From Schaalia odontolytica (lineage in GTDB: Bacteria; Actinomycetota; Actinomycetes; Actinomycetales; Actinomycetaceae): 5,656 bases of DNA. A program made the translations under genes and the position numbers. Below are positions 1-5,585 of the stretch, in pieces. Location of the stretch: positions 1 to 5,656 of the forward strand of contig CATYYP010000128.1 of NCBI GenBank assembly GCA_958415245.1, read 5' to 3'. Every line of letters starts with the position of its first letter. Position 1 is the stretch's first letter. The notes under the pieces are model-generated. The model was not told the DNA's origin. It made no database searches and worked only from the letters and a program-made list of their open reading frames with translations.

Positions 1-28
1 CTGATACATACAGGAACAATCTGACAAG

Positions 29-37
29 TTATCCACA
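29..37 (+). promoter_or_regulatory. Perfect DnaA-box 9-mer in the leader of the E1-like gene
   Basis: The bases TTATCCACA match the classical DnaA-box consensus TTATNCACA exactly. The site lies in a locally AT-rich stretch about 78 nt before the start codon of the first gene. Only one clear copy was seen, so this is not an origin. If functional it would be a regulatory or DnaA-titrating site. A chance match is possible, and the sequence match is surer than any role. Confidence 0.4.
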
Positions 38-79
38 GATTTTCCAAAACGCCACGCGGGCGACACACATAGGTTCATC

Positions 80-103
80 ATGTCTCTAACAGTCACAAAC
101 TGA
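80..103 (+). CDS. Possible 7-codon upstream ORF (leader peptide) before the E1-like gene
   Basis: An ATG at 80 opens a short frame encoding MSLTVTN and stopping with TGA at 101-103. The final A of that stop is the first base of the AAGGAG Shine-Dalgarno site of the next gene, so ribosomes ending here would sit on that site. A weak AGG lies 6 nt upstream, and a TAGGTT that could act as a -10 box lies at 70-75. No stalling motif is recognisable. The frame is so short that it could easily be chance; its placement is the only argument for it. Confidence 0.2.
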   Translation: MSLTVTN

Positions 104-114
104 AGGAGACCATC

Positions 115-993
115 ATGAACCTGATGCATCACACGGCGATCCTGTGGCGCGGGCCGGGCAGCGTCCAAATTGGTGGCGATCGCGCCCGACACGTGCGCCT
201 CGACGACCTGCACGCCAGCGACCAGCTCTGGCTCGCCAGCCAGGCCAGGCCCATTCACGCTTCGGACTCTCCCGAGGCATCGCCCGACCTCCTCGCTGCG
301 CTGGCCGCGGCGGACCTCGTGGAGCACCCCGACCGACGCCCACTCCTGTCCGTAGGTGTTCTCGGCGCGGTACCAGCCGCTGTCCTCGCTCTCCGTTCGT
401 TGGTCGACACCCTCGCACTGCGGCTCCGCATCGACGCGCCCACCCTGGTGGACGGCGACTGGGATCACGTGTTCGGCGGCGCCTACACGGGCACGCCACG
501 CTCGCGTGCGGTGCGCCGAGAACTCTCCTCACTGATCCCGCTGCCCGACCTGCACGCCCAGGACGCGCCGGACGTCGCCCTCGTGTCGGCGGATCGGGCG
601 CAGGACCCCGGCATCCCCTTCGAACTGATGGCCACAGACACACCCCACCTGCTCATCACGCGCGGAGAGCACTCCTACGAGATTGGGCCGTTCGTGATTC
701 CCGGCTCCACGCCGTGCTTCCACTGTATCGAGCACGCGCGCGCCGAGCAGGATCCCTACCACCTCACCCACCTGCGAGAACTCGCCCAGTGGCCACTCGG
801 GCCACTCCCCCAGCTGGCACACTTCGCGGCCGCCCTGCGGATTGCCCGCCTGCTGCGCGACTTCGCCTCAGGGGTACTCACCCCGCACCTGTGCGCCGAG
901 ATCGCCACGGTCGACGAGGACGGAACCATCACCGTCGAACGCGCGATCGGCGCCCACGAATGCGTCTGCGGCATCGATGGCGTCGCCTGCTAG
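115..993 (+). CDS. E1/ThiF-like (TOMM cyclodehydratase-like) zinc-binding protein of unknown function
   Basis: This 292-residue protein resembles the E1/ThiF-like fold used by TOMM cyclodehydratase partner proteins and by actinobacterial orphan relatives. Visible features are an N-terminal part (about 1-70) with a QIGGDRARHVRL stretch, a Rossmann-like segment at 78-90 (SVGVLGAVPAAV) in which the usual GxGxxG is degraded, and a conserved block GPFVIPGSTPCFHC at 191-204. The C-terminus has H281, C283 and C285 (HECVCG). C201/C204 and C283/C285 would form the structural zinc site of the E1 fold. The start at 115 is fixed by AAGGAG at 103-108 with 6 nt spacing; the next ATG (124) is too far from it. 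No precursor peptide, YcaO or ubiquitin-like partner is in view, and with the ATP-binding loop weakened it may be a binding rather than an adenylating protein. From memory, a similar protein lies near uvrD2 and whiB7 in other actinobacteria. Family assignment is fairly sure; function is unknown. Confidence 0.75.
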   Translation: MNLMHHTAILWRGPGSVQIGGDRARHVRLDDLHASDQLWLASQARPIHASDSPEASPDLLAALAAADLVEHPDRRPLLSVGVLGAVPAAVLALRSLVDTLALRLRIDAPTLVDGDWDHVFGGAYTGTPRSRAVRRELSSLIPLPDLHAQDAPDVALVSADRAQDPGIPFELMATDTPHLLITRGEHSYEIGPFVIPGSTPCFHCIEHARAEQDPYHLTHLRELAQWPLGPLPQLAHFAAALRIARLLRDFASGVLTPHLCAEIATVDEDGTITVERAIGAHECVCGIDGVAC

Positions 994-994
994 C

Positions 995-3019
995 TCAGGC
1001 CCCTTCGTCGACGATGACCTCTTCGCCGCGCACCAGTGCGAGCACCGGGGCGGCAAAGCGTTGCACCTTCACGTCACCGATGCCACGGATAACGCGCAGC
1101 TGCGTCGTGTTCTTTGGCATGGCCTGAGCGATGTCGCGCAGGGTCTGATCGGTGAACACGGCGAAAGGCGGCACGCCCGCCTGACGCGAGACCTCGAGAC
1201 GCCACGCCTTGAGGCGCCCGAAGAGCTCGATCGCCTGGGGCGAAGCCTCCTCCTCGAAGGCCTGGTTGAGGGCGCGCGTGGAGGCACGCGCCTTCTTCTT
1301 CGGCGCGCCCACTCCCGCTTCCTCGGGCCAGATACCGTCAAGCAGGCGACTGCGCTTGCGTTTGCCGCGTCCATCGGCACCCCGCGAGCGCGCCCACGAC
1401 AGGGTCAGCAGGTCGCGGGCACGGGTGACGGCCACGTACAGCAGGCGACGCTCTTCCTCGCGTGCGGCCGCGGTCTTTGCGTACGAGATCGGCAGGAGGC
1501 CTTCGGCGACGCCGACGAGGAAGACGGCGTCCCATTCGAGGCCCTTGGCGGCGTGGATCGTGGCCAGCTCGACGCCGGCTTTGTCCGGTTCGACCTGGTA
1601 GGCGACTCGTTCGTCGAGCTCCGCCACAAAGGCGGCGAGTGTCTCCGCTTTGCTGTCGTCCGCCCAGCCGACGATCGCGTTCATGTTGGACCAGCGCTCG
1701 GATCCCGCCTGACCGGAGGGTGCCTCGGGCGCCCAGCCGACGCCCGAGAGGACCTCGCGGACAATCTCGCCCACGCTCCCGTCGTCGGTGGCGGCCGCCG
1801 CCGCTGCCCGCAGGCGCGAGATGGCGGTACGCACGTCGTCACGCGCAAAGAAGGGCTTTCCCCCCGCGACGGCGACGGGAATTCCACGCGCCCCCAGGGC
1901 CTCTTCGAAGGCCTGGGATTGGCCGTTCGTACGCATGAGGACCGCAATCGAATGGGGTGCCATCCCGCCCGCGATGAGGTCTGCGATCGAGGCTGCGACG
2001 CCCTCGGCCTCGGCCCGATCATCGTCGTAGGTGCGGTAGGTGACCTGGGCGCCGCCGTCGCGCTGGCTGGACAGGCGCACCGTGCCCTCACGCTGGGTCG
2101 AGCAGGCCAGGACGTCGTTCGCCAAGCTCACGATCTGCGGGGTCGAACGGTAGTCGCGGGTCAGCTCGACGATGCGTGCGCCCGGATGCTTGCGTCCGAA
2201 ACCGGTCAGGTAGTCCGGGGACGCGCCCGTAAAGGAGTAGATCGTCTGCGCGACGTCGCCGACGACGCACACGTCGTGGCGCCCACCCAGCCACAGGTCG
2301 AGCAGACGAGCCTGGAGGAGGTTGACGTCCTGGAACTCATCGACCACGAAGGAGCGGTACTGCTTGCGCACGATCGAGGCGACGTCGGCGCGTTCCTGCA
2401 GCATGCCGCACAGGTAGATGAGGATGTCCTCAAAGTCGATGACGCCGCGTTCGTTCTTCGCGTCCTCGTACACGTCGAGGAGTCGCGCCATGTCGCCCGC
2501 GTCCAGCCCGGCGGGCACGTCGTGGCGCAGGCGAGCCACGCGCGAGGCGTAGTGCGCGGCGTCGATCATCGACACCTTTGCCCATTCGACCTCGGCCGCG
2601 ATGTCGCGCACGTTCGTGCGGTCGATCGTGATCCCCAGGCGCGCGGCGGAAGCCGCGACGAGGGACGCCTTGTGCGGGATGACGTCAGGCAGCGGACCAC
2701 CCACGACGGTGGGCCAAAAATGACGCAGCTGGCGCAGCGCGGCGGAGTGGAAGGTACGCGCCTGAGCCTTGGGAACACCCAGCTGGGCCAGGCGGTGGCG
2801 CATTTCGAAGGCCGCACGCTGCGTGAAGGTCACGGCGAGCACGTTGGACGGGTCGAAGGCACCGACGGCCGCCCCGTACGCGATGCGGTACGTGATCGCG
2901 CGGGTCTTGCCGGTGCCCGCGCCCGCCAGGACGGCGAGCGGGCCCGCCACCTGCGTGGCGACGGCGCGCTGATCGGGGTCCAGTGCCTCCAGCAGTTCCT
3001 CGGGGTTCATGGTCCCCAT
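995..3019 (-). CDS. uvrD2: UvrD2-type superfamily 1 DNA helicase with C-terminal HRDC domain
   Basis: This 674-residue ATP-dependent 3'-5' DNA helicase of the UvrD/Rep family acts on cytoplasmic DNA during repair or replication. Motifs appear in order: Walker A AGAGTGKT (32-39), Ia TFTQRAA (64-70), TFHSAALRQLR (89-99), Walker B VDEFQD (226-231), III VVGDVAQTIYSF (252-263), IV LTRDYRST (286-293), V VELATIHAAKGLEWDAVF (483-500) and VI EERRLLYVAVTRARD (522-536). A basic linker (about 541-590, with KRKR and PKKKAR) leads to an HRDC-like domain (about 592-668). The linker has no cysteine, unlike mycobacterial UvrD2 with its tetracysteine module. The frame runs far upstream through nudC, but homology begins at EALDPDQRAV. 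ATG at 3019 was preferred; ATG at 3010 or GTG at 3034 are possible because the Shine-Dalgarno signal is weak. It follows nudC by 17 nt, so co-transcription is likely. Its stop is one base from that of the convergent gene. Confidence 0.93.
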   Translation of the reverse strand: MGTMNPEELLEALDPDQRAVATQVAGPLAVLAGAGTGKTRAITYRIAYGAAVGAFDPSNVLAVTFTQRAAFEMRHRLAQLGVPKAQARTFHSAALRQLRHFWPTVVGGPLPDVIPHKASLVAASAARLGITIDRTNVRDIAAEVEWAKVSMIDAAHYASRVARLRHDVPAGLDAGDMARLLDVYEDAKNERGVIDFEDILIYLCGMLQERADVASIVRKQYRSFVVDEFQDVNLLQARLLDLWLGGRHDVCVVGDVAQTIYSFTGASPDYLTGFGRKHPGARIVELTRDYRSTPQIVSLANDVLACSTQREGTVRLSSQRDGGAQVTYRTYDDDRAEAEGVAASIADLIAGGMAPHSIAVLMRTNGQSQAFEEALGARGIPVAVAGGKPFFARDDVRTAISRLRAAAAAATDDGSVGEIVREVLSGVGWAPEAPSGQAGSERWSNMNAIVGWADDSKAETLAAFVAELDERVAYQVEPDKAGVELATIHAAKGLEWDAVFLVGVAEGLLPISYAKTAAAREEERRLLYVAVTRARDLLTLSWARSRGADGRGKRKRSRLLDGIWPEEAGVGAPKKKARASTRALNQAFEEEASPQAIELFGRLKAWRLEVSRQAGVPPFAVFTDQTLRDIAQAMPKNTTQLRVIRGIGDVKVQRFAAPVLALVRGEEVIVDEGA

Positions 3020-3036
3020 TGTTCCATCGCCCACGC

Positions 3037-3972
3037 TCAGTTGCGTCCCGCGCCGTCCGGGCCGCTCGGCAGCTCCTCGCCGTACCACTCCCGCAGCAGC
3101 GCGTAGGCGATCGAGGCACGACCGGGGGCGCTGATCTCGCCGGATTCCAGCGCGCGGGTGAGCTCGTCGCGGCTGTAGAAGCGCGCCCACTCGATCTCCA
3201 CACCGTCCGCCTGCGGGGTGGGGCGCGGCGAGGCCGTGCGAGCCCGATATCCCATCATCTGCGAACGCCCGAAGGGCCACGGCTGCGTCGCGACGTAGGT
3301 AGGCGTCTCGATCTCGATGCCCACCTCCTCGGCGACCTCGCGGGCAACCGTAACGTCCGGGGACTCCCCGGCCTCGACGTAGCCGGCAATGATCGACACG
3401 AAGCCGGGCCGCCACAGCGCGTTGTGCGCCAGGAGAACACGCCCGTCATGATCCTGGACGAGGACGATGATCGCCGGGTCCTGGCGCGGATATTCAAGTC
3501 GCTCACATGTCTCGCATTGCGCGGCCCATCCGCCGGACACCAGCTGCACGGGCGCCCCACAGCGCGGGCAGAAGCGGTAGTTGGCATGCCAACCCGCGAG
3601 CGCGAGCGCAGTCAGCGCCAGGGCCGCGTCATCACCGTCAAGCTGCCACCCGCCCGTGCGCAGGTGCTCCCAGCGGCCCCAGGCCTCGTCCCGACTCGTC
3701 TCGATCGCGACGACGGAGCGTCCCCGCGCGACACCGATGAACGAGGCCGTCCCTCCCTCGGTAGCACGCACGGCCTCGTCCCCACTCAGGCGCTGCAGGA
3801 CAGGGGCTCCCGAGGAGGATGCCTCAACCTCGTCAAGGAGAACGAAGCCGGCGCCGTCCACGAGAATGACATCGGCCTCACCGGCGCGCACCAGGGCGAC
3901 GGGAGCCACGGATTCACGCAGAGCGACGGCCGGGTCGACGTGACCGCGGACGAGAGGTAGATCAAGACTCAT
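3037..3972 (-). CDS. nudC: NudC-type NAD(H) pyrophosphatase (zinc-ribbon Nudix hydrolase)
   Basis: This 311-residue enzyme belongs to the Nudix family that cleaves NADH/NAD+ to NMN(H) and AMP and, in characterised NudC proteins, removes NAD caps from RNA 5' ends. It has a poorly conserved N-terminal domain (about 1-120), a zinc ribbon with C135, C138, C153 and C156, and a Nudix domain from about 163. The Nudix box is complete: G197, E203, R211, E212, E215, E216 and G218. The NADH-family signature follows as TQPWPFGRS (229-237), varying from the usual SQPWPFPxS at the first serine and the last proline-x. The C-terminal [10 protein letters not shown] helix is also typical. ATG at 3972 is preceded by GGAG only 2 nt away, a short spacing, but no better start is visible. 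It heads a likely two-gene unit with uvrD2 and is divergent from rph across 36 bp. Family confidence is high; substrate preference is inferred. Confidence 0.93.
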   Translation of the reverse strand: MSLDLPLVRGHVDPAVALRESVAPVALVRAGEADVILVDGAGFVLLDEVEASSSGAPVLQRLSGDEAVRATEGGTASFIGVARGRSVVAIETSRDEAWGRWEHLRTGGWQLDGDDAALALTALALAGWHANYRFCPRCGAPVQLVSGGWAAQCETCERLEYPRQDPAIIVLVQDHDGRVLLAHNALWRPGFVSIIAGYVEAGESPDVTVAREVAEEVGIEIETPTYVATQPWPFGRSQMMGYRARTASPRPTPQADGVEIEWARFYSRDELTRALESGEISAPGRASIAYALLREWYGEELPSGPDGAGRN

Positions 3973-3995
3973 AACTCCACGGTAACGCGGTGGGC

Positions 3996-4002
3996 TACCC
4001 TA
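3996..4002. promoter_or_regulatory. Symmetric divergent -10 element for rph (+) and nudC (-)
   Basis: The 36-bp gap between two divergent starts contains TACCCTA. On the plus strand TACCCT (3996-4001) fits the actinobacterial -10 pattern TANNNT, and its last base is 7 nt before the A of the rph ATG, so transcription would start at or beside that codon. On the minus strand TAGGGT (4002-3997) also fits and lies 24 nt before the nudC ATG, leaving a leader of roughly 18 nt with GGAG. No convincing -35 hexamer is visible for either direction. The motif match is direct; promoter activity is inferred. Confidence 0.5.
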
Positions 4003-4008
4003 GGCACT

Positions 4009-4776
4009 ATGACAAATACTCCCCTGCGCGCCGATGGGCGCACCCCCTCCCAGCTCCGTCCCGTCTCCATTACCCGCGGTTGGTCGGGCACCGGTGAGGG
4101 TTCCGTCCTCATCGAGTTCGGCAACACCCGCGTCCTGTGTGTTGCGTCTTTCACCGAAGGCGTGCCGCGTTGGAAGCGCGACTCCGGCGAAGGCTGGGTG
4201 ACCGGCGAGTACTCGATGCTCCCGCGTGCGACCGAGCAGCGCTCCTCCCGCGAGTCCGTCAAGGGCAAGGTGGGCGGCCGCACTCAGGAAATCTCGCGCC
4301 TCATTGGCCGCTCCCTGCGCGGCATCGTCGACGTCTCCGCGCTCGGCGAGAACACGATCGTCCTGGACTGCGACGTTCTGCGCGCCGACGGCGGCACCCG
4401 CACCGCAGCGATCACGGGCGCTTACGTGGCCCTCGCGGACGCGGTGACCTGGGCGAAGGAGCAGGGCATCCTCAAGCCCTCCGCCAAGGTCCTCACCGAC
4501 TCGATCTCCGCGATCTCCGTGGGCGTCATCGACGGCACCCCCATGCTGGACCTGCCCTACGTCGAGGACGTGCGCGCCGAAACCGACATGAACGTCGTGC
4601 AGACGGGCGATGGCCGCTTCATCGAGGTGCAGGGTACCGCCGAGCATGCCCCCTTCAACCGCGATGAACTCAACGAGCTGCTGGACCTGGCAACCCTGGG
4701 TAACGCCCGGCTCGCGGAAGCGCAGAAGCTCGCGCTTGAGGCTCCCCTCATGGAGCGCGTCGAGGTGCGTCCGTGA
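4009..4776 (+). CDS. rph: Ribonuclease PH
   Basis: This 255-residue enzyme is a phosphate-dependent 3'-5' exoribonuclease that trims tRNA 3' ends and degrades structured RNA; family members form a hexameric ring. The protein is collinear with the family throughout: [20 protein letters not shown] near the N-terminus, [10 protein letters not shown] (67-75), [16 protein letters not shown] (89-104) with the conserved R91, the signature [15 protein letters not shown] (121-135) with phosphate-binding R131, and the acidic cluster [17 protein letters not shown] (181-197) carrying D181, E186, D187 and D193. [13 protein letters not shown] (204-216) is also typical. Length is normal. No Shine-Dalgarno sequence precedes the ATG and a -10-like TACCCT ends 7 nt upstream, so the message is probably leaderless. 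The last bases overlap the rdgB start. Confidence 0.96.
   Translation: MTNTPLRADGRTPSQLRPVSITRGWSGTGEGSVLIEFGNTRVLCVASFTEGVPRWKRDSGEGWVTGEYSMLPRATEQRSSRESVKGKVGGRTQEISRLIGRSLRGIVDVSALGENTIVLDCDVLRADGGTRTAAITGAYVALADAVTWAKEQGILKPSAKVLTDSISAISVGVIDGTPMLDLPYVEDVRAETDMNVVQTGDGRFIEVQGTAEHAPFNRDELNELLDLATLGNARLAEAQKLALEAPLMERVEVRP
4762..4765 (+). promoter_or_regulatory. Shine-Dalgarno site inside rph that sets the GTG start of rdgB
   Basis: GAGG lies 7 nt before the GTG at 4773, within the last codons of rph. No other in-frame start gives the family N-terminus ([11 protein letters not shown]), so this site supports GTG initiation by coupling to rph translation. Confidence 0.6.
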
Positions 4777-5387
4777 ACGCGCGCCTGGTCTTCGCGACCT
4801 CCAACGCACACAAGGTCAGCGAGCTCGAGGCCATCCTGGCCCCCGCGTGGGAGGGCTTCGAGGCCGGCTGCGTGGCCCGCATGAGCGATTTCGACGTGGC
4901 TTCCCCGGTCGAGGACGGTGTGACCTTCGAGGAGAACTCCCTCATCAAAGCCCGTGCGCTGGCTCGCGCCACCGGCCTGGCTGCCATCGCCGACGACTCC
5001 GGTATCACGGTGGACGTGCTGGGCGGGGCGCCCGGTATCTTCTCCGCGCGCTGGGCCGGCTCCCACGGGGACGACGCTGCGAATCTGCGTCTGCTCATCA
5101 ATCAGCTCTCCGACGTTCCCGACGCCCACCGCGGAGCAGCCTTCGTGTCGGCCGCCGTCCTCGTGACCCCGGACGGTCGCGAGTTCGTCGAGCGCGGCGA
5201 GGTGCGCGGCACCCTGACGCGTTCCCCTCGCGGCGACGGCGGGTTCGGCTACGACCCGATCTTTGTCCCCGACGGCTTCGAGGTCACGACCGCTCAGATG
5301 AGTGCGGAACAGAAGAACGCGATCAGCCACCGCGGCATCGACTTCCGCGCCCTCATGCCCCACATCGTGGAGTACCTGCGCGGCTGA
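4773..5387 (+). CDS. rdgB: RdgB/HAM1-type XTP/dITP pyrophosphatase
   Basis: This 204-residue house-cleaning enzyme hydrolyses non-canonical purine nucleotides (XTP, dITP, ITP) to monophosphate and pyrophosphate, keeping them out of DNA and RNA. Family motifs are complete: ATSNAHK (8-14) for nucleotide binding, FEENSLIKA (52-60), ADDSG (73-77) with the catalytic and metal-binding aspartates, [10 protein letters not shown] (87-96), [11 protein letters not shown] (154-164), then K181 and SHR (185-187) near the C-terminus. The GTG start overlaps the rph stop as GTGA, with GAGG 7 nt upstream, so translation is probably coupled. The pair rph-rdgB is a recurrent actinobacterial arrangement, often preceded by murI, which is not adjacent here. 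A large hairpin follows 12 nt after the stop. Confidence 0.96.
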   Translation: MNARLVFATSNAHKVSELEAILAPAWEGFEAGCVARMSDFDVASPVEDGVTFEENSLIKARALARATGLAAIADDSGITVDVLGGAPGIFSARWAGSHGDDAANLRLLINQLSDVPDAHRGAAFVSAAVLVTPDGREFVERGEVRGTLTRSPRGDGGFGYDPIFVPDGFEVTTAQMSAEQKNAISHRGIDFRALMPHIVEYLRG

Positions 5388-5399
5388 GAAGCACCGCAG

Positions 5400-5443
5400 A
5401 CACAAATGTGCCGGGCACCCGAGGGTGTCCGGCACTTGTGTGT
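5400..5443. terminator. Long imperfect hairpin, probable terminator of rdgB and of the opposing small ORF
   Basis: Two 21-nt arms (5400-5420 and 5423-5443) pair with two mismatches and one G-U pair, closing on a tight CGAG loop. The inner part is GC-rich and the outer part is ACACA/TGTGT. It begins 12 nt after the rdgB stop and lies between two convergent genes, so it could stop transcription from both sides. No U-tract follows on either strand, which is common among actinobacterial terminators. The hairpin is direct observation; its function is inferred. Confidence 0.75.
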
Positions 5444-5444
5444 T

Positions 5445-5458
5445 GCGCCCGCAGGCGC
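5445..5458. terminator. Small second GC-rich hairpin next to the main terminator
   Basis: GCGCC and GGCGC pair around a 4-nt CGCA loop, one base after the large hairpin and 4 nt beyond the stop of the minus-strand small ORF. It may form a tandem terminator with its neighbour, but a five-pair GC stem is expected fairly often in such DNA. Confidence 0.35.
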
Positions 5459-5462
5459 GCCA

Positions 5463-5585
5463 TCAACGGGCGACGAGGTTGCCGAAGATGGGGCGGTCCA
5501 TCGAGAACTGCAGGGGGTTGCGCTGTTGGCGCCACCTGCGGTGATGGGCGAGGCGTTGAAGGAGTGATGCGACGAAACGAGACAT
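5463..5585 (-). CDS. Unrecognised small basic protein (40 residues)
   Basis: This 40-codon frame starts with ATG at 5585 and ends with TGA at 5463-5465. AGAGGAG lies 6 nt before the ATG, the strongest ribosome-binding site in the window. The protein begins MSRFVASLLQRLAHH and ends FGNLVAR. It has eight arginines, two adjacent histidines, one tryptophan (W18) and a single acidic residue (D30), so it is strongly cationic. Residues 3-22 could form an amphipathic helix. There is no cysteine, no clear transmembrane segment and no signal peptide. By my count 31 of 40 sense codons end in G or C, as in the flanking genes. It has its own hairpin terminator region (5400-5458), converging with rdgB. I do not recognise a family and propose no function. 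Confidence 0.6.
   Translation of the reverse strand: MSRFVASLLQRLAHHRRWRQQRNPLQFSMDRPIFGNLVAR

Noticed and set aside
115..993. A RiPP (TOMM) biosynthetic cluster around the E1-like gene
   Set aside because: No precursor peptide, YcaO or dehydrogenase gene is present; the neighbours are housekeeping genes.
1005..1014. Perfect palindrome TCGTCGACGA near the convergent gene ends
   Set aside because: It encodes the conserved C-terminal codons of uvrD2, has no loop or U-tract, and is a common kind of palindrome in GC-rich DNA.
842..3106. Plus-strand open frame of 754 codons opposite uvrD2
   Set aside because: It lies antisense to a gene with every helicase motif, overlaps the end of the E1-like gene, and its translation is low-complexity and rich in G, R, D and H without recognisable domains. 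Long antisense frames are expected in high-GC DNA.
3020..3415. N-terminal extension of the uvrD2 frame through nudC
   Set aside because: The frame stays open in the same direction, but the extension is composition noise in another frame of nudC, and helicase homology begins only near 3010.
2983..3960. Plus-strand 325-codon frame opposite nudC
   Set aside because: It mirrors a complete Nudix gene on the other strand and has no family features of its own.
4000..4809. Minus-strand 269-codon frame opposite rph
   Set aside because: It is antisense to a full RNase PH and its translation is biased shadow sequence.
4557..5435. Minus-strand 292-codon frame opposite rph and rdgB
   Set aside because: It spans the terminator hairpin and two real genes; no domain is recognisable.
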